From: Thereva unica
Taxonomy: Eukaryota > Arthropoda > Insecta > Diptera > Therevidae
DNA length: 64,000 bases
Reading direction: 5' to 3'
NCBI GenBank assembly: GCA_949987705.1
Contig: OX465281.1
Location: 155,262,393-155,326,392, forward strand
How positions within the stretch are numbered: the first letter of the stretch is position 1; every line of letters starts with the position of its first letter. The translations under genes and the position numbers were made by a program. The notes below the pieces were generated by a model that worked only from the letters and a program-made list of their open reading frames with translations, was not told the DNA's origin and searched no databases. Of this stretch, positions 39,490 to 48,381 are shown piece by piece.

Positions 39490-42400
39490 TCTAGTCTGAA
39501 CTGAACTGTTAATTATATTGGTCCTCGGTTGGTTTTCTCGTTGTCCAAATTTTCCCCAAAAGGAGTTTAAAATTAACTTGGCTAATGATCTTAGCCCGGG
39601 ATTTTTATTAACTTCTGAATACTCCAGTTTTAGTCCACCCGAAAGGTTTGATTTGTCGTACGCCTCAGTTTTGTAACTCCATATTTCGTATGTATCTAAT
39701 ATTTTGTATCCTCTACTTAGAGCTGTTTTTACCTCGTCAATTACCCATGTTCCAATCAGAGCTCTTTGCTCATCCGTGTGTGAGCATTCATGATGTTGGT
39801 TTTTCTCCTCGCTACATCTATGACATAGGGGAACATTAATTTATTATTCTGTCTAATCGGTAGAACTGGATGATACATTCCTTCGGGTGGTAAAATTTTA
39901 CATTTGATCAGACCATTTATTTTATCTAAATCAACTTTGGAGCATGCATCTGTTCCGACATATAATTCAGGGTGGCCGACTGGGAATTTTCCATACTTGC
40001 AAATCCATGGATACAATGAACATACATCTATGTATTTTATTTTTTCACCTGGCTTGCATTCGTAATGTGTATAAACATTACCTGTTCGACCCCCATAAAA
40101 GCATCTCTAGGATTTAAAGGTGAGTGTACCAGTAAAGGATGGTCTTTTAAAGCTTGAATGTCTTTATTCATTTCCATCAGTCTGAGAAAATCACACTCCC
40201 ACATCTAATGACCTCGTATCCATAAGATCGTAAACGCCCCGTCTTTGCGTTTGTTACTTCGTATCGGTGATTTAGAGTATCGTTTTGGTCATCATGAAGA
40301 GGTTGATCACGGTTATGTTTCAAACATGTGGGGTGTCCGTGGTAATAGCAACCATGGAATTCAAAAATTTGATTAGACTCTGCACAATAGCCATCTACTT
40401 TTACTCCTTTCAGAACAACTTCTCTTTGTTTAGCTGCATGTGTAATATTAATCCCTCTGCGTTTTTCTTCATATATTAGCCATTGAATTGCTATTTCTGA
40501 CTGATTATCGGCATATCTATATCCCTTTCTTGGAATAATACCAATAGTATTTGGTTTAAGAAAATTGCGCCGAAAAACTAAATTGCATGCAGAGGCAATA
40601 GTTGTCGCCTCAACAAACGGATCAACTCTGCATTCTACCAACATCAATTTTCTAAATTTTAATCATGCCTCTGTTAAAATCTGCACGTCACTAATGCAAT
40701 AGTCTACAACATCACGCTGCATATCAAAGTCTTCATTTTTATGTTCCTCGTACCATTTTAAGAAACTATCACGATCTTCAGTTTTCATTGAGTCGGGACT
40801 GTAATATTTTACAGCCGGTAATTTCCCAATATATTCCTTATTCTCGAACGTGTTAAATAGATGAGGGAAGTATCCTTTTTTATACACTGAAGGTAGATCA
40901 AAAGCCTTCGGTAGTTGTGATAGGCTCATAGGAAAATAATTTAGCGAATCGATAAATTTTATGTTGTCCAACTGCATCATTATAATTTTCGTTCCCCGCA
41001 TTATTAATTTGGGTTTCAGGTCTGTCTTTTTCAGGATGTAATTTAGTATGAATTGATGGTCAAACGCCTGACCATTATGAGCTATGACTACTACCCTTTT
41101 AAATTTCCCCCTCCTTAACTCCAACAAATCTTTCAAAAACTCGCTCACTACATTAGTTTGGTAAATCTTCAATCTATATCCACATTTTTGGCAGAAATGT
41201 AACTTTTCTATATCAATACAGAGTTCACAACGCCTCGCAGTTACACATAAATTTGGTTCATGCAGCTTTATGTCATCAGCTGATTCTCCTTCTATATATT
41301 TTTGATCTACATCCTTCTCCTGTCTTGTTTCCAGATCGTAAAAGACAAAAAGAGTATCTTTTATCGGCGGTGTTCTGACATCTGATTGTATAAAGCAGAA
41401 GTGTCCTTGTTCCACGTGTTTATCACAGATCTTGCAAAAATATTCACCGCATATATGAGTTTTATCTGATTTATATGTCTTGAGACAATCTTTGCATTTT
41501 TTTACTACCTCGCAAATACTTTTCTTATTTAGAGATCCTAAAGCTTTATGATTTTTGAAGCAAAATTCTCCTCTAAAATTTCGATTACAATCTTTACACA
41601 ATTTTTCGTATGAGTCTTTAGCGCATGCTGGAGTCTGTTGACAGCAGGGGCAGGCAGTTCCTCCACATCTGTGATTGTTTTTGTTGTTGTATGGTACATG
41701 GCACTCCTCACAATAATAACCACAGCAAAATGCGGCAGTTAGCGAACCTATGACATTGTAATGATTGTTGTGGTACAGCAAATTTAGTTTTTTGCCGGTA
41801 TTTTTTTCCTCAAATATCACATCTCTTCCTCTAGCACCATATCTATACACTATAATCTTATAATCTTTCAGATGTTCTTGGAATTTTTGCAACTCAGGAA
41901 TTCCGGCACCTTCATTGGGTATATTTATCCCAGATTCAGATAAAAGTTCTGTAGCTCGTTGAGTTTGTAATTTTCCAAAATCCCCTCTTACTTTGTCAAA
42001 CTCTGCCTCCTTATTCACTTTGGATATGGCAACAATCAATGCTCTTGCTAGACATAGGTTATCCTTGTTTTTTATTACTGCGATACCCTTTCTCTTTGCA
42101 CATTCCTCATCAAATGTGTTGTATTTCCTTGCTCTATCATTTCCTCTCCCTTGTGGTAGTCTAACTGTGGTAATACTTAAACAGAACGTGTCGGTACTTA
42201 AGCCACTTGAATTTCTTTGAAAATTTTTTCCAATGGTGTCCCACACATCGGATACTTTCAGTGTGGAGGCCAATCTGTAGCTTAACCACCCTGGACCTTT
42301 CTCCATAAAGGACGCCCCACAAAAGGTAAAACCAAGGAAATCATCTGGCTGAACTTCTAACAGCGCATGTCAATATCGTCAACTGCACTTTTGACCCAAT

Positions 42401-42555
42401 CTGAGGGTTCCACATTTGCAGGTGGGCTATTGATTTTGAAAGTAATTTTGCGTCCTCTCAGATTGAAACGCCTGATATGCGTTATCATATCGTTTACTAA
42501 ACATTCCAAGCTCCTCGTCTATCTGAGCCCTAAGCTTCAACATTTTTTTCATACT
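39490..42555 (-). pseudogene. Polinton protein-primed-type DNA polymerase B (N-terminal region, exonuclease, part of palm)
   Basis: The minus strand reads in order: a start region from about 42555 (MKKMLKLRAQIDEELGMF) with a shift near 42365; a 547-codon frame (42306-40663); a nuclease-like insert (40647-40177); and palm pieces. In the 547-codon frame an OTU-like pattern (D82, C85, H182) and many Cys pairs (about residues 194-305) precede the proofreading exonuclease: FVFYDLETRQ (ExoI), VVIAHNGQAFDHQF (ExoII) and VVDYCISDVQILTEA (ExoIII). Polymerase motif A is DVCSLYPWICKYGKFP (about 40000-40030), and motif B is SLAKLILNSFWGKFGQ (about 39540-39592). The frame is lost at about 39490. Motif C is not seen. 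The C-terminus is at 35519. Confidence 0.88.
40177..40647 (-). pseudogene. Vsr-like nuclease region of PolB (part of the polymerase frame)
   Basis: Within the polymerase, between exonuclease and motif A, lies a 156-codon frame with QWLIYEEKRRGINI, VKVDGYCAE and IFEFHGCYYHGHPTC. The HGC-(F/Y)(W/Y)HG(H) string resembles the metal-binding core of very-short-patch-repair (Vsr) endonucleases, and D85 with the E/H pair fits a PD-(D/E)xK-type nuclease. A similar insert is usual in Polinton PolB. A frameshift or loss separates it from the exonuclease frame (40647/40663). Confidence 0.65.
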
Positions 42556-43381
42556 TAAATTACACTAGCTGCCTACCCTTTTTTATTTTTAAATATATGT
42601 ATATCCCCCACACTTTTACACTTTAAAACAATATTAACACTCGAACTTCCTTTTTATTTTTAAATATACATCTATCCACACTTTTACACTTTTTAAAACA
42701 ATGTTAACACTCAAAATTCCAATTAGTTTAACTTCTGAAAACGCTTGTGGTTTTTTAAAGTTAAACTGTCAAGGTAAATACTTCCCGACTCACTTTCCGC
42801 GATTTTAAAATCAACCTTCGAATGACGGAGATGCATTCGGGTAGGTTTTTATATACACGACCCAACGCAAAACAAAACAAAAACAAACGGGCTCTTGCAG
42901 CTGCACCGGATCATGTGCAATTGCGCAGTATATCTGCTTGCGTGATCGCAATTAATTATTAATGCGACTTGTTTCAATCTTTGGAAGTTGAACTCGCCTG
43001 CTTATTTATTTTAGTTGGTTCGCTTGGCGAAATGAGCAAAAACGCAAAACAAAACAAAAACAAACGGGATCTTGCAGCTGCAACCGGATCATGTGCAATT
43101 GCACAGTATCTGCTTGCGTGATCGCAATTAATTATTAATGCGACTTGTTTTAACAGTATCAATGTATGGGTAGTTCAGGCCTATATAAACTCCACTTTGG
43201 CTGATGATTCTTAAGTAGAGTTTCATCAGTTTTAGAGGAAGGCAGAAGAAACTTTCCAAGCTAAATCAAGTGAGGAGCAGAATTATTTTTTATTGAAAAA
43301 TCAAAATAAAAATTTGGGTAAGAATGTTTTTAAATAAATAAATTTTCAATTATTTTACCATTCCACTTTATTCTTTCAGAT
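42556..43381. promoter_or_regulatory. divergent intergenic region with a 177-bp duplication
   Basis: It separates polB (minus) from the 43382 gene (plus). A segment at 42863-42978 (CGCAAAACAAAACAAAAACA, then GATCATGTGCAATTGC) is repeated at 43041-43155, about 178 bp apart. It probably holds the promoters for both genes. CCTATATAAACTCC at 43182 is a TATA-like element about 200 bp before the plus gene, and TTTTATATACACG at 42848 could serve the minus gene. Splicing (AG before 43382, TTTCAG) may join an upstream leader. Confidence 0.5.
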
Positions 43382-43954
43382 ATGGCAGGCAGTATGAATA
43401 TTAATAATTTGGAGTTTGGTGCTGATAGTTTGGAGTCAGCTAGGAAATCGTCAACTAGCAAAGGGGTAAAGAGGCGACTTTTCGAAGAGAAGAAGGAGGA
43501 GGATTTTTCTAAGTCGACTCTTAACAAAAGGAAGAAAAACATGTCCCCTATCATCTCTGTGAATGATGATGATGATACTGATGTCGATGAGGATGAGGAA
43601 TGCATACTGGAGGAAATCAACAATTTTCAATATAAGAAAAACATGCCTTTGAAAGACATGAAAGTCAACGAAGCGTATAACGTAATTGATGCTAGGAAGG
43701 TGAATATCAAGTTCGGCTAAAAGGTGCTGGTAGAGCTGGAGGATAGTAATATATACTTACCGGTAAGGTACACTGACCTCTCCCATAGGGGGATTAATTT
43801 ATTAAAAAAGGGGAAATATGCGATTGAGAATTTGGGAGAGATGGGTAATTCCTTCGAATTCGTATTTAAGAAAAGATCAGGAAATCCCCATGAACTGAAT
43901 GTGGACGACGGTGAAGGGAACATTATTTTATCACAAAACAGAAAAAAATATTAA
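43382..43954 (+). pseudogene. small conserved Polinton protein with one in-frame stop (about 190 aa)
   Basis: It starts MAGSMNINNLEFGADSLESA after a TTTCAG splice-acceptor-like sequence. The N-terminal half is low-complexity, with a basic patch (KGVKRRLFEEKKEED, LNKRKKNM) and an acidic run (DDDDTDVDEDEE). The C-terminal half has NEAYNVIDARKVNIKFG, then TAA (43718-43720), then in the same frame KVLVELEDSNIYLPVRY and INLLKKGKYAIENLGEMG. The strand-rich end (YNVIDARKVNIKFG / VLVELEDSNIYLP) resembles small OB-fold-like proteins found with Polintons; this is inference. A single nonsense mutation separates it from a full frame. Confidence 0.6.
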
Positions 43955-44336
43955 ATCATGTAAAAACTAAAATTTTAAAAATAAATTTCAATGTTTATAT
44001 TTGATTTTAAAAATAAAAATGTTTAAATAATTGTTTTTTTAATGTATCAAATTGTAGTCATTTTCAGGTTTCCAGTTCTACTTTCAATGCTACCCACAGA
44101 GTTTAAAAACCTACACCCCCCATAGCCATGATGTACCCATCCTCAAGTTCGAGCTATCCGGTTCTCAACATTCGCCCCCGCCGTCGCCCCCGCCGTCGTC
44201 ATCGCTAATACTTACGCTGCACTCCACCTTTCGCCGTGCCACAAGTCTGGCCACCCACTTACCATAATTACAAGTGATTAATGACCTGTCAACCGGTCAA
44301 CCACCTTGACCCACATTCCAACGTGATTGATTGATG
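43955..44336. other. Polinton right subterminal region
   Basis: After AT-rich sequence with AATAAA signals (43979, 44012), a short GC-rich patch at about 44164-44205 repeats CGCCCCCGCCGT. Just inside the TIR, GTGATTGATTGAT occurs at 44322 and again at 44341 within the TIR. No gene is seen. Confidence 0.5.
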
Positions 44337-44467
44337 ACAGGTGATTGATTGATCACACCGACCTACTTCCGCAAGCCAGTTCCCATGGGCAGGGTCAATG
44401 ACCTTGACGTGACCTAGTTCCCACGGTCCAGAAAATTTTCCCACCGTAAACCATCCCAATACCTACT
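44337..44467 (-). repeat. Polinton right terminal inverted repeat (131 bp)
   Basis: It is the reverse complement of 3488-3618 apart from a few substitutions and ends CCTACT at 44467. AGCGTG follows at 44468-44473. Confidence 0.93.
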
Positions 44468-44473
44468 AGCGTG
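44468..44473. other. 6-bp target-site duplication, right copy (AGCGTG)
   Basis: Identical to 3482-3487. It falls inside the gag frame of the host retrotransposon. Confidence 0.92.
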
Positions 44474-44700
44474 CAATAAAATTTTGGCCGCCTCCGTCGG
44501 GAGAGCGGACACAATATGGGACAGCTTAGGTAGAACCAGACTGCCGGGTCGCTTTGATGGAATTCGGGCAGGTTAAATTTAGCCGTTGAGGCTACATCAA
44601 CTTCTGCCCGAACCCTACGCCGATCCGGCAGCCCCTCCTCCAGGCTGGGCAACGACTCATCCATGTCGAGAATAAACGAATTTTCCAACGATGTATTCAT
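44474..44700 (-). pseudogene. CsRn1-like gypsy retrotransposon Gag, N-terminal part
   Basis: The start is MNTSLENSFILDMDESLPSL at 44700. The conserved beginning of the Gag core, FNLPEFHQSDPAVWFYL, follows, then a frameshift to LPKLSHIVSALPTEAAKIL, which reaches the Polinton target site. The rest of gag is at 3481-2395. The F-P-F---DP--WF opening is typical of CsRn1-type Gag. The C-terminal residues after 44468 in the open frame are translated Polinton TIR. Confidence 0.8.
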
Positions 44701-45168
44701 TGTGAAAAATTTAAACAGTCAATCAAATGAAAACAAAAGGAAAAGGGGGAAAAACAACAACAACACGACGAGCACACAAGTGGAATGAAAAATAACCAAC
44801 ACACTCACACAATAATCAATATATAAAACTCAAAATCTATTTATATTAAACTAATTTTAGAATGCTTTAATAATAATATTAATTATATTTATTTAAAATT
44901 TAAGAAGAAGGCCCACTTATCTTTTAAACTTCAAACTAGTTTCATATAACCTTCTTCTGTTTTCTTTCTTTCTTCAGAAGTCTTGATACTTCTATCTGGA
45001 TTCAAACTTGACTCGTGTCTGGAAACGGTGTGCTTTCCTCTTCACGGGGTCCTTCAAGTCCTTAACAAAAGCCTTGTCCAACGAAATATCTGGGACAGTG
45101 TAACGTGTGGGCATCAAATGATTATAATTAAGGATCTTCAAGAATGGCTTAATCCTTGACTGCTTCAA

Positions 45169-45180
45169 CCGGGGTCACCA
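45169..45180 (-). other. tRNA-Trp-type primer-binding site
   Basis: On the minus strand TGGTGACCCCGG follows the LTR end. It is complementary to the 3' end of tRNA-Trp, the primer used by CsRn1-clade gypsy elements, and gag lies downstream. Confidence 0.78.
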
Positions 45181-45181
45181 C

Positions 45182-45539
45182 TTTAGAAGTTAGCTTCCTA
45201 ATAGTTGTTTGGTTAAGTTGTTTACTAATAGTATTTTTGGTTATATTTTAATTTATATCCACATCATATTTTACACTTTACATTTTATTTTGTTACATTT
45301 AGAATCTAACTTTTACTTTATAATTAATTGGTTGGTAATTTATATATTTAATTAATTCACATTTAAAAACCCGATATCTTTTTATTTTTATATCTCGTTG
45401 ACAACCGATTAGATTTTTTTTATTTGAACGTCAAAAGTTTTAATTAATTTTTTTCTTACTTAGCCTCGGTCGACTGCGTTTTTTGTAACAAGTCTCCTTG
45501 ACTAAGTACAACCGGAAGTAGTAGGACGATGTCCCTACA
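45182..45539 (-). repeat. 5' LTR of the CsRn1-like retrotransposon
   Basis: On the minus strand it starts TGTAGGGACATCGTCC at 45539 and ends just before the primer site. It is about 358 bp and AT-rich in the 3' half. The second LTR is not in the window. The leader between it and gag (44701-45168) has no other feature. Confidence 0.65.
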
Positions 45540-45899
45540 AAGTATATTCGATATATGCTGATATTTAAAGGAGATCCAGGTAGAGTTGAGCCGGTTTTAC
45601 AAGAGGCAGTTCGTTTATCCGGTACACGATAGTAAATTTTACTGAGGCCTCAACTCTTTTAAATGTCCCGGCTCAAAAATAATGTAGTACTACTGGGATA
45701 TGAGTGTGTATCGTGAGATTGTAAATTACGAAGTGGAGAGACATTTCTTTCTTTTTTTGCAGCAGTAAAATATCCAATTCGAATTGCGGCGAGGTGAGAT
45801 TTTAAACACGAACTGCAGAGACATTTTCATACTGTTTTCGCCGCAGTAAAATATCCAAACTAAACCGAGCCGTGGTGAGATTGTAAATACGAGCTCCTA

Positions 45900-46320
45900 C
45901 ATTTTTGAGGGAGTGAAATTTTATACTCAAGAGACAATTCTTATATTTTCTGATGGAGTAGAGTTTCGAGTACTCGAGAGATATTTCTTGCATTTTTCGT
46001 GGGAGGTAAATTTTGTATTGAAGATACAATTCTTATATTTTTCGAGAGAGGAAAATTTTGTAGTGAAGAGACAATTCTTACATTTTTCGAGGAAGGAAAA
46101 TTTTCTACTGAAGTTACAATTCTTACATTTTTCGAGGAAGGTAAATTTTGTACTGAAGAGACAATTTTTACATTTTTCGAGGGAGGCTAATTTTGTACTG
46201 AAGAGACAATTATTACATTTTTCGAGGGACGCAAATTTTGTATTGAAGGGACAATTCTTACACTTTTCGAGGGAGGAAAATTTTTTACTGAAGAGACAAT
46301 TATTACATTTTTCGGAGTGA
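45900..46320 (-). repeat. 45-bp minisatellite, reverse orientation (about 9 units)
   Basis: This is the reverse-complement form of the array at 35890-36370 (TTTTTCGAGGGAGGTAAATT, then TTGTACTGAAGAGACAATTC). A 135-codon frame stays open by the same period effect on the opposite reading, which argues against either being a gene. Confidence 0.9.
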
Positions 46321-46337
46321 AATTATGTACTCAAGAG

Positions 46338-47465
46338 CAGCGCTGCCACCCTACTACAATTGTACTATATCTGCTACGATTTTTATGCTACAGCTCCGTA
46401 CTTTTACTCCGTACTATTTGATTTTAGTGCTTTTTTTACTCGATTTAATTCGATTCAATCCATTACAGAATCGTTATTTTATTACGATGATATTAGTCCA
46501 ATCAATCTACGGAATCACCATGTTAATTTCCAGACAATTGAAGGCAGGAAAAAAAATATGGGCGTGTAGAACACTTAATTTGAAGAATGATAGCGTTTTT
46601 TTTTACGGAACTGCATTGGCGAACTTAACTTAAAAAATTCGCAAAAGTCAAAAAACCGGTTTTTCGCCAATAAAACAAAAAGTTGAGCTCGGATCCGAAA
46701 AAGTTAAATTATAAAGTTATAGGTATTAAAATTATCTTTCAATTGATGTGGTACAAAATATTGGTTAGTGTCTTATACTTGGAGAAAAATGCTAAAAACC
46801 GCTAAAAATCGCTTCTTTTTCATTTATTTTTTTCTTTTTATTGTTGCGACCTAGAAACTTTTTATTTGGTAAAAATGTTGCTTTTGGCAATCTGAAAACT
46901 CATTATTTTTTTTTTTGGCTCGAAATTTTGCAAAATATGAGTGAAATTTCGATTTATGTAAAAAAAAAGCGTTTTCGTAAAATCCTTCGTCTACAGCTCC
47001 TCGACCTCGTAGGACATTTTTTCGAAGCTCTTTTTCTTCGTTAAGAGTTGGACTATCATGCACTATAAGTTAAAATTGGAGTTTTTCAATTTTATGTACA
47101 AAAAACTCCACCGCAAAAAAGACAAGATGTGCCGCAAAAAAGACAAGTTTTTGTACTGCAGGTTTTTTTTTCACTATTTTTCGACTCTAAACTACTATTT
47201 AATAAAAGTTTATATTCTTTTTAGAGAATAAATAGGTAATTTGGTCATACATTATATAAATGTATATTGAATCTAATATCTCACACTTTTATAGGAATAA
47301 TTTGTTTTTGGTTGATCTACATGAAAAGTTGTTGAAGAGTTGCATGTTGTATTTTGAAGAGTTGGGTTTATTTAAATGGTTTAACGTTGGTGGTTTTTAG
47401 AGAATAAATAGGTAATTTGGTCATACATTATATAAATGATAATAAAAGTTTGGGTGGCAACGCTG
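46338..47465. mobile_element. nonautonomous hAT element (1128 bp) with 8-bp target duplication
   Basis: Ends are CAGCGCTGCCACCC and GGGTGGCAACGCTG. The flanks CTCAAGAG (46330-46337) and CTCGAGAG (47466-47473) form an 8-bp duplication with one change, the hAT signature. The interior is AT-rich and has no transposase. AATAGGTAATTTGGTCATAC is repeated at 47230 and 47407. Confidence 0.88.
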
Positions 47466-47660
47466 CTCGAGAGACATTTCTTATATTTTTCGAGGGAGGT
47501 AAAGAGACTTCATACATTTTTCGTAGGACGAAAATTTAGTATTGAAGAAACAATTCTTACATTTGTCGAGGGAGTGAAGTTTTGTACTCGAGAGACATTT
47601 CTTACTTCTTTTTAGGCGAGGTGCGACTGTAAAATAGAAATATACTTTCTGGAGGCATAG

Positions 47661-47978
47661 CTTTCATACTGTAAAAAATAGATAAATAACCCGGCTATAA
47701 AAAAAGGGAAAATAAAATATACTGCGATTTTCGATTTATAACTTGTTTATTAATTCGTAGTTAAACATGAACTGAACTTCGTACATGAAAATTTGTCTAG
47801 AAGTGGATATTAGGATAGCGGGATCCTTTTTCCCGCAATACTTCAGGAAATTAGAAGGGGAATAAAAGGGGGGTCGTCTAAATGTGTACGGCATGGTGTT
47901 GGTCGTTAAAATTTTCCACACATACCAACTCTGTGTCAGTTTAATGCATAAAAGATTCAATCCCGTGATTCTGAACCC
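47661..47978. other. no recognisable feature
   Basis: I see no gene or repeat I can name between copy B and the hAT transposase fragment. Open frames here are short and without motifs. Confidence 0.4.
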
Positions 47979-48330
47979 ATGCCAGTAACTACAACTAAAA
48001 CATTTTCTCCGCTTTCGGGACTGGAGTCTAGTATTTGGGATGACTTTGATAAGGAGGTGTATGACTTAATAAAAACCACAAATCAAACAACTGAAGCCAT
48101 AGATAAATACCTTGTAGAACCACTCTTGCTAAGATACAAAGACACAGCAAAATGGCGGTATTCGAGAAAAGGTCAATATCCTAGACACTATCAACTTTTT
48201 AAACTAAGACTGTGCAGCATTGCAACTTTTGGGCCTTCTGAACGCCTCTTTTCTAAAGCGGGTTAAGTTCTGGGAGAAAGAAGAAATAGGTTGTGGCAAC
48301 AAAGTGTCATAGATACTATTTTAAAATCTC
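47979..48330 (+). pseudogene. hAT transposase C-terminal fragment
   Basis: The frame contains QLFKLRLCSIATFGPSERLF and SKAG, then a stop, then in the same frame VLGERRNRLW. This is the hAT dimerisation region (L----CI-ATS-PSER-FSKAG----RRNRL). The catalytic domains upstream are missing. It is not visibly inside the terminal repeats of a hAT element. Confidence 0.82.
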
Positions 48331-48381
48331 TTTCTACACCAAATAAAATATTTTCGTGTTATTTCTAATTTAGGGAGTTTC

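Larger units (their letters stand above)
3488..44467. mobile_element. degenerate Polinton/Maverick DNA transposon (about 41 kb with nested insertions)
   Basis: The ends are 131-bp inverted repeats beginning AGTAG, flanked by a perfect 6-bp duplication. Inside are hallmark Polinton genes: packaging ATPase, capsid proteins, adenain-type protease and DNA polymerase B. Polintons are usually 15-20 kb; the excess here is nested transposons. The integrase gene is not found, the major capsid gene and polymerase are truncated, and most frames carry stops or shifts. It cannot be an active copy. Its host is the gag gene of a CsRn1-like retrotransposon, read on the minus strand on both flanks. Confidence 0.93.
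45590..47660. mobile_element. minisatellite-bearing element, copy B (inverted relative of copy A)
   Basis: The left end (ACAAGAGGCAGTTCGTTTAT) corresponds to the right end of copy A, and the right end (GGCGAGGTGCGACTGTAAAATAGAA) to its left end. It holds about 80-bp units (45720-45890), the 45-bp array (45900-46320), a hAT-like MITE (46338-47465) and the last array units (47474-47620). No transposase is seen. Confidence 0.75.
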
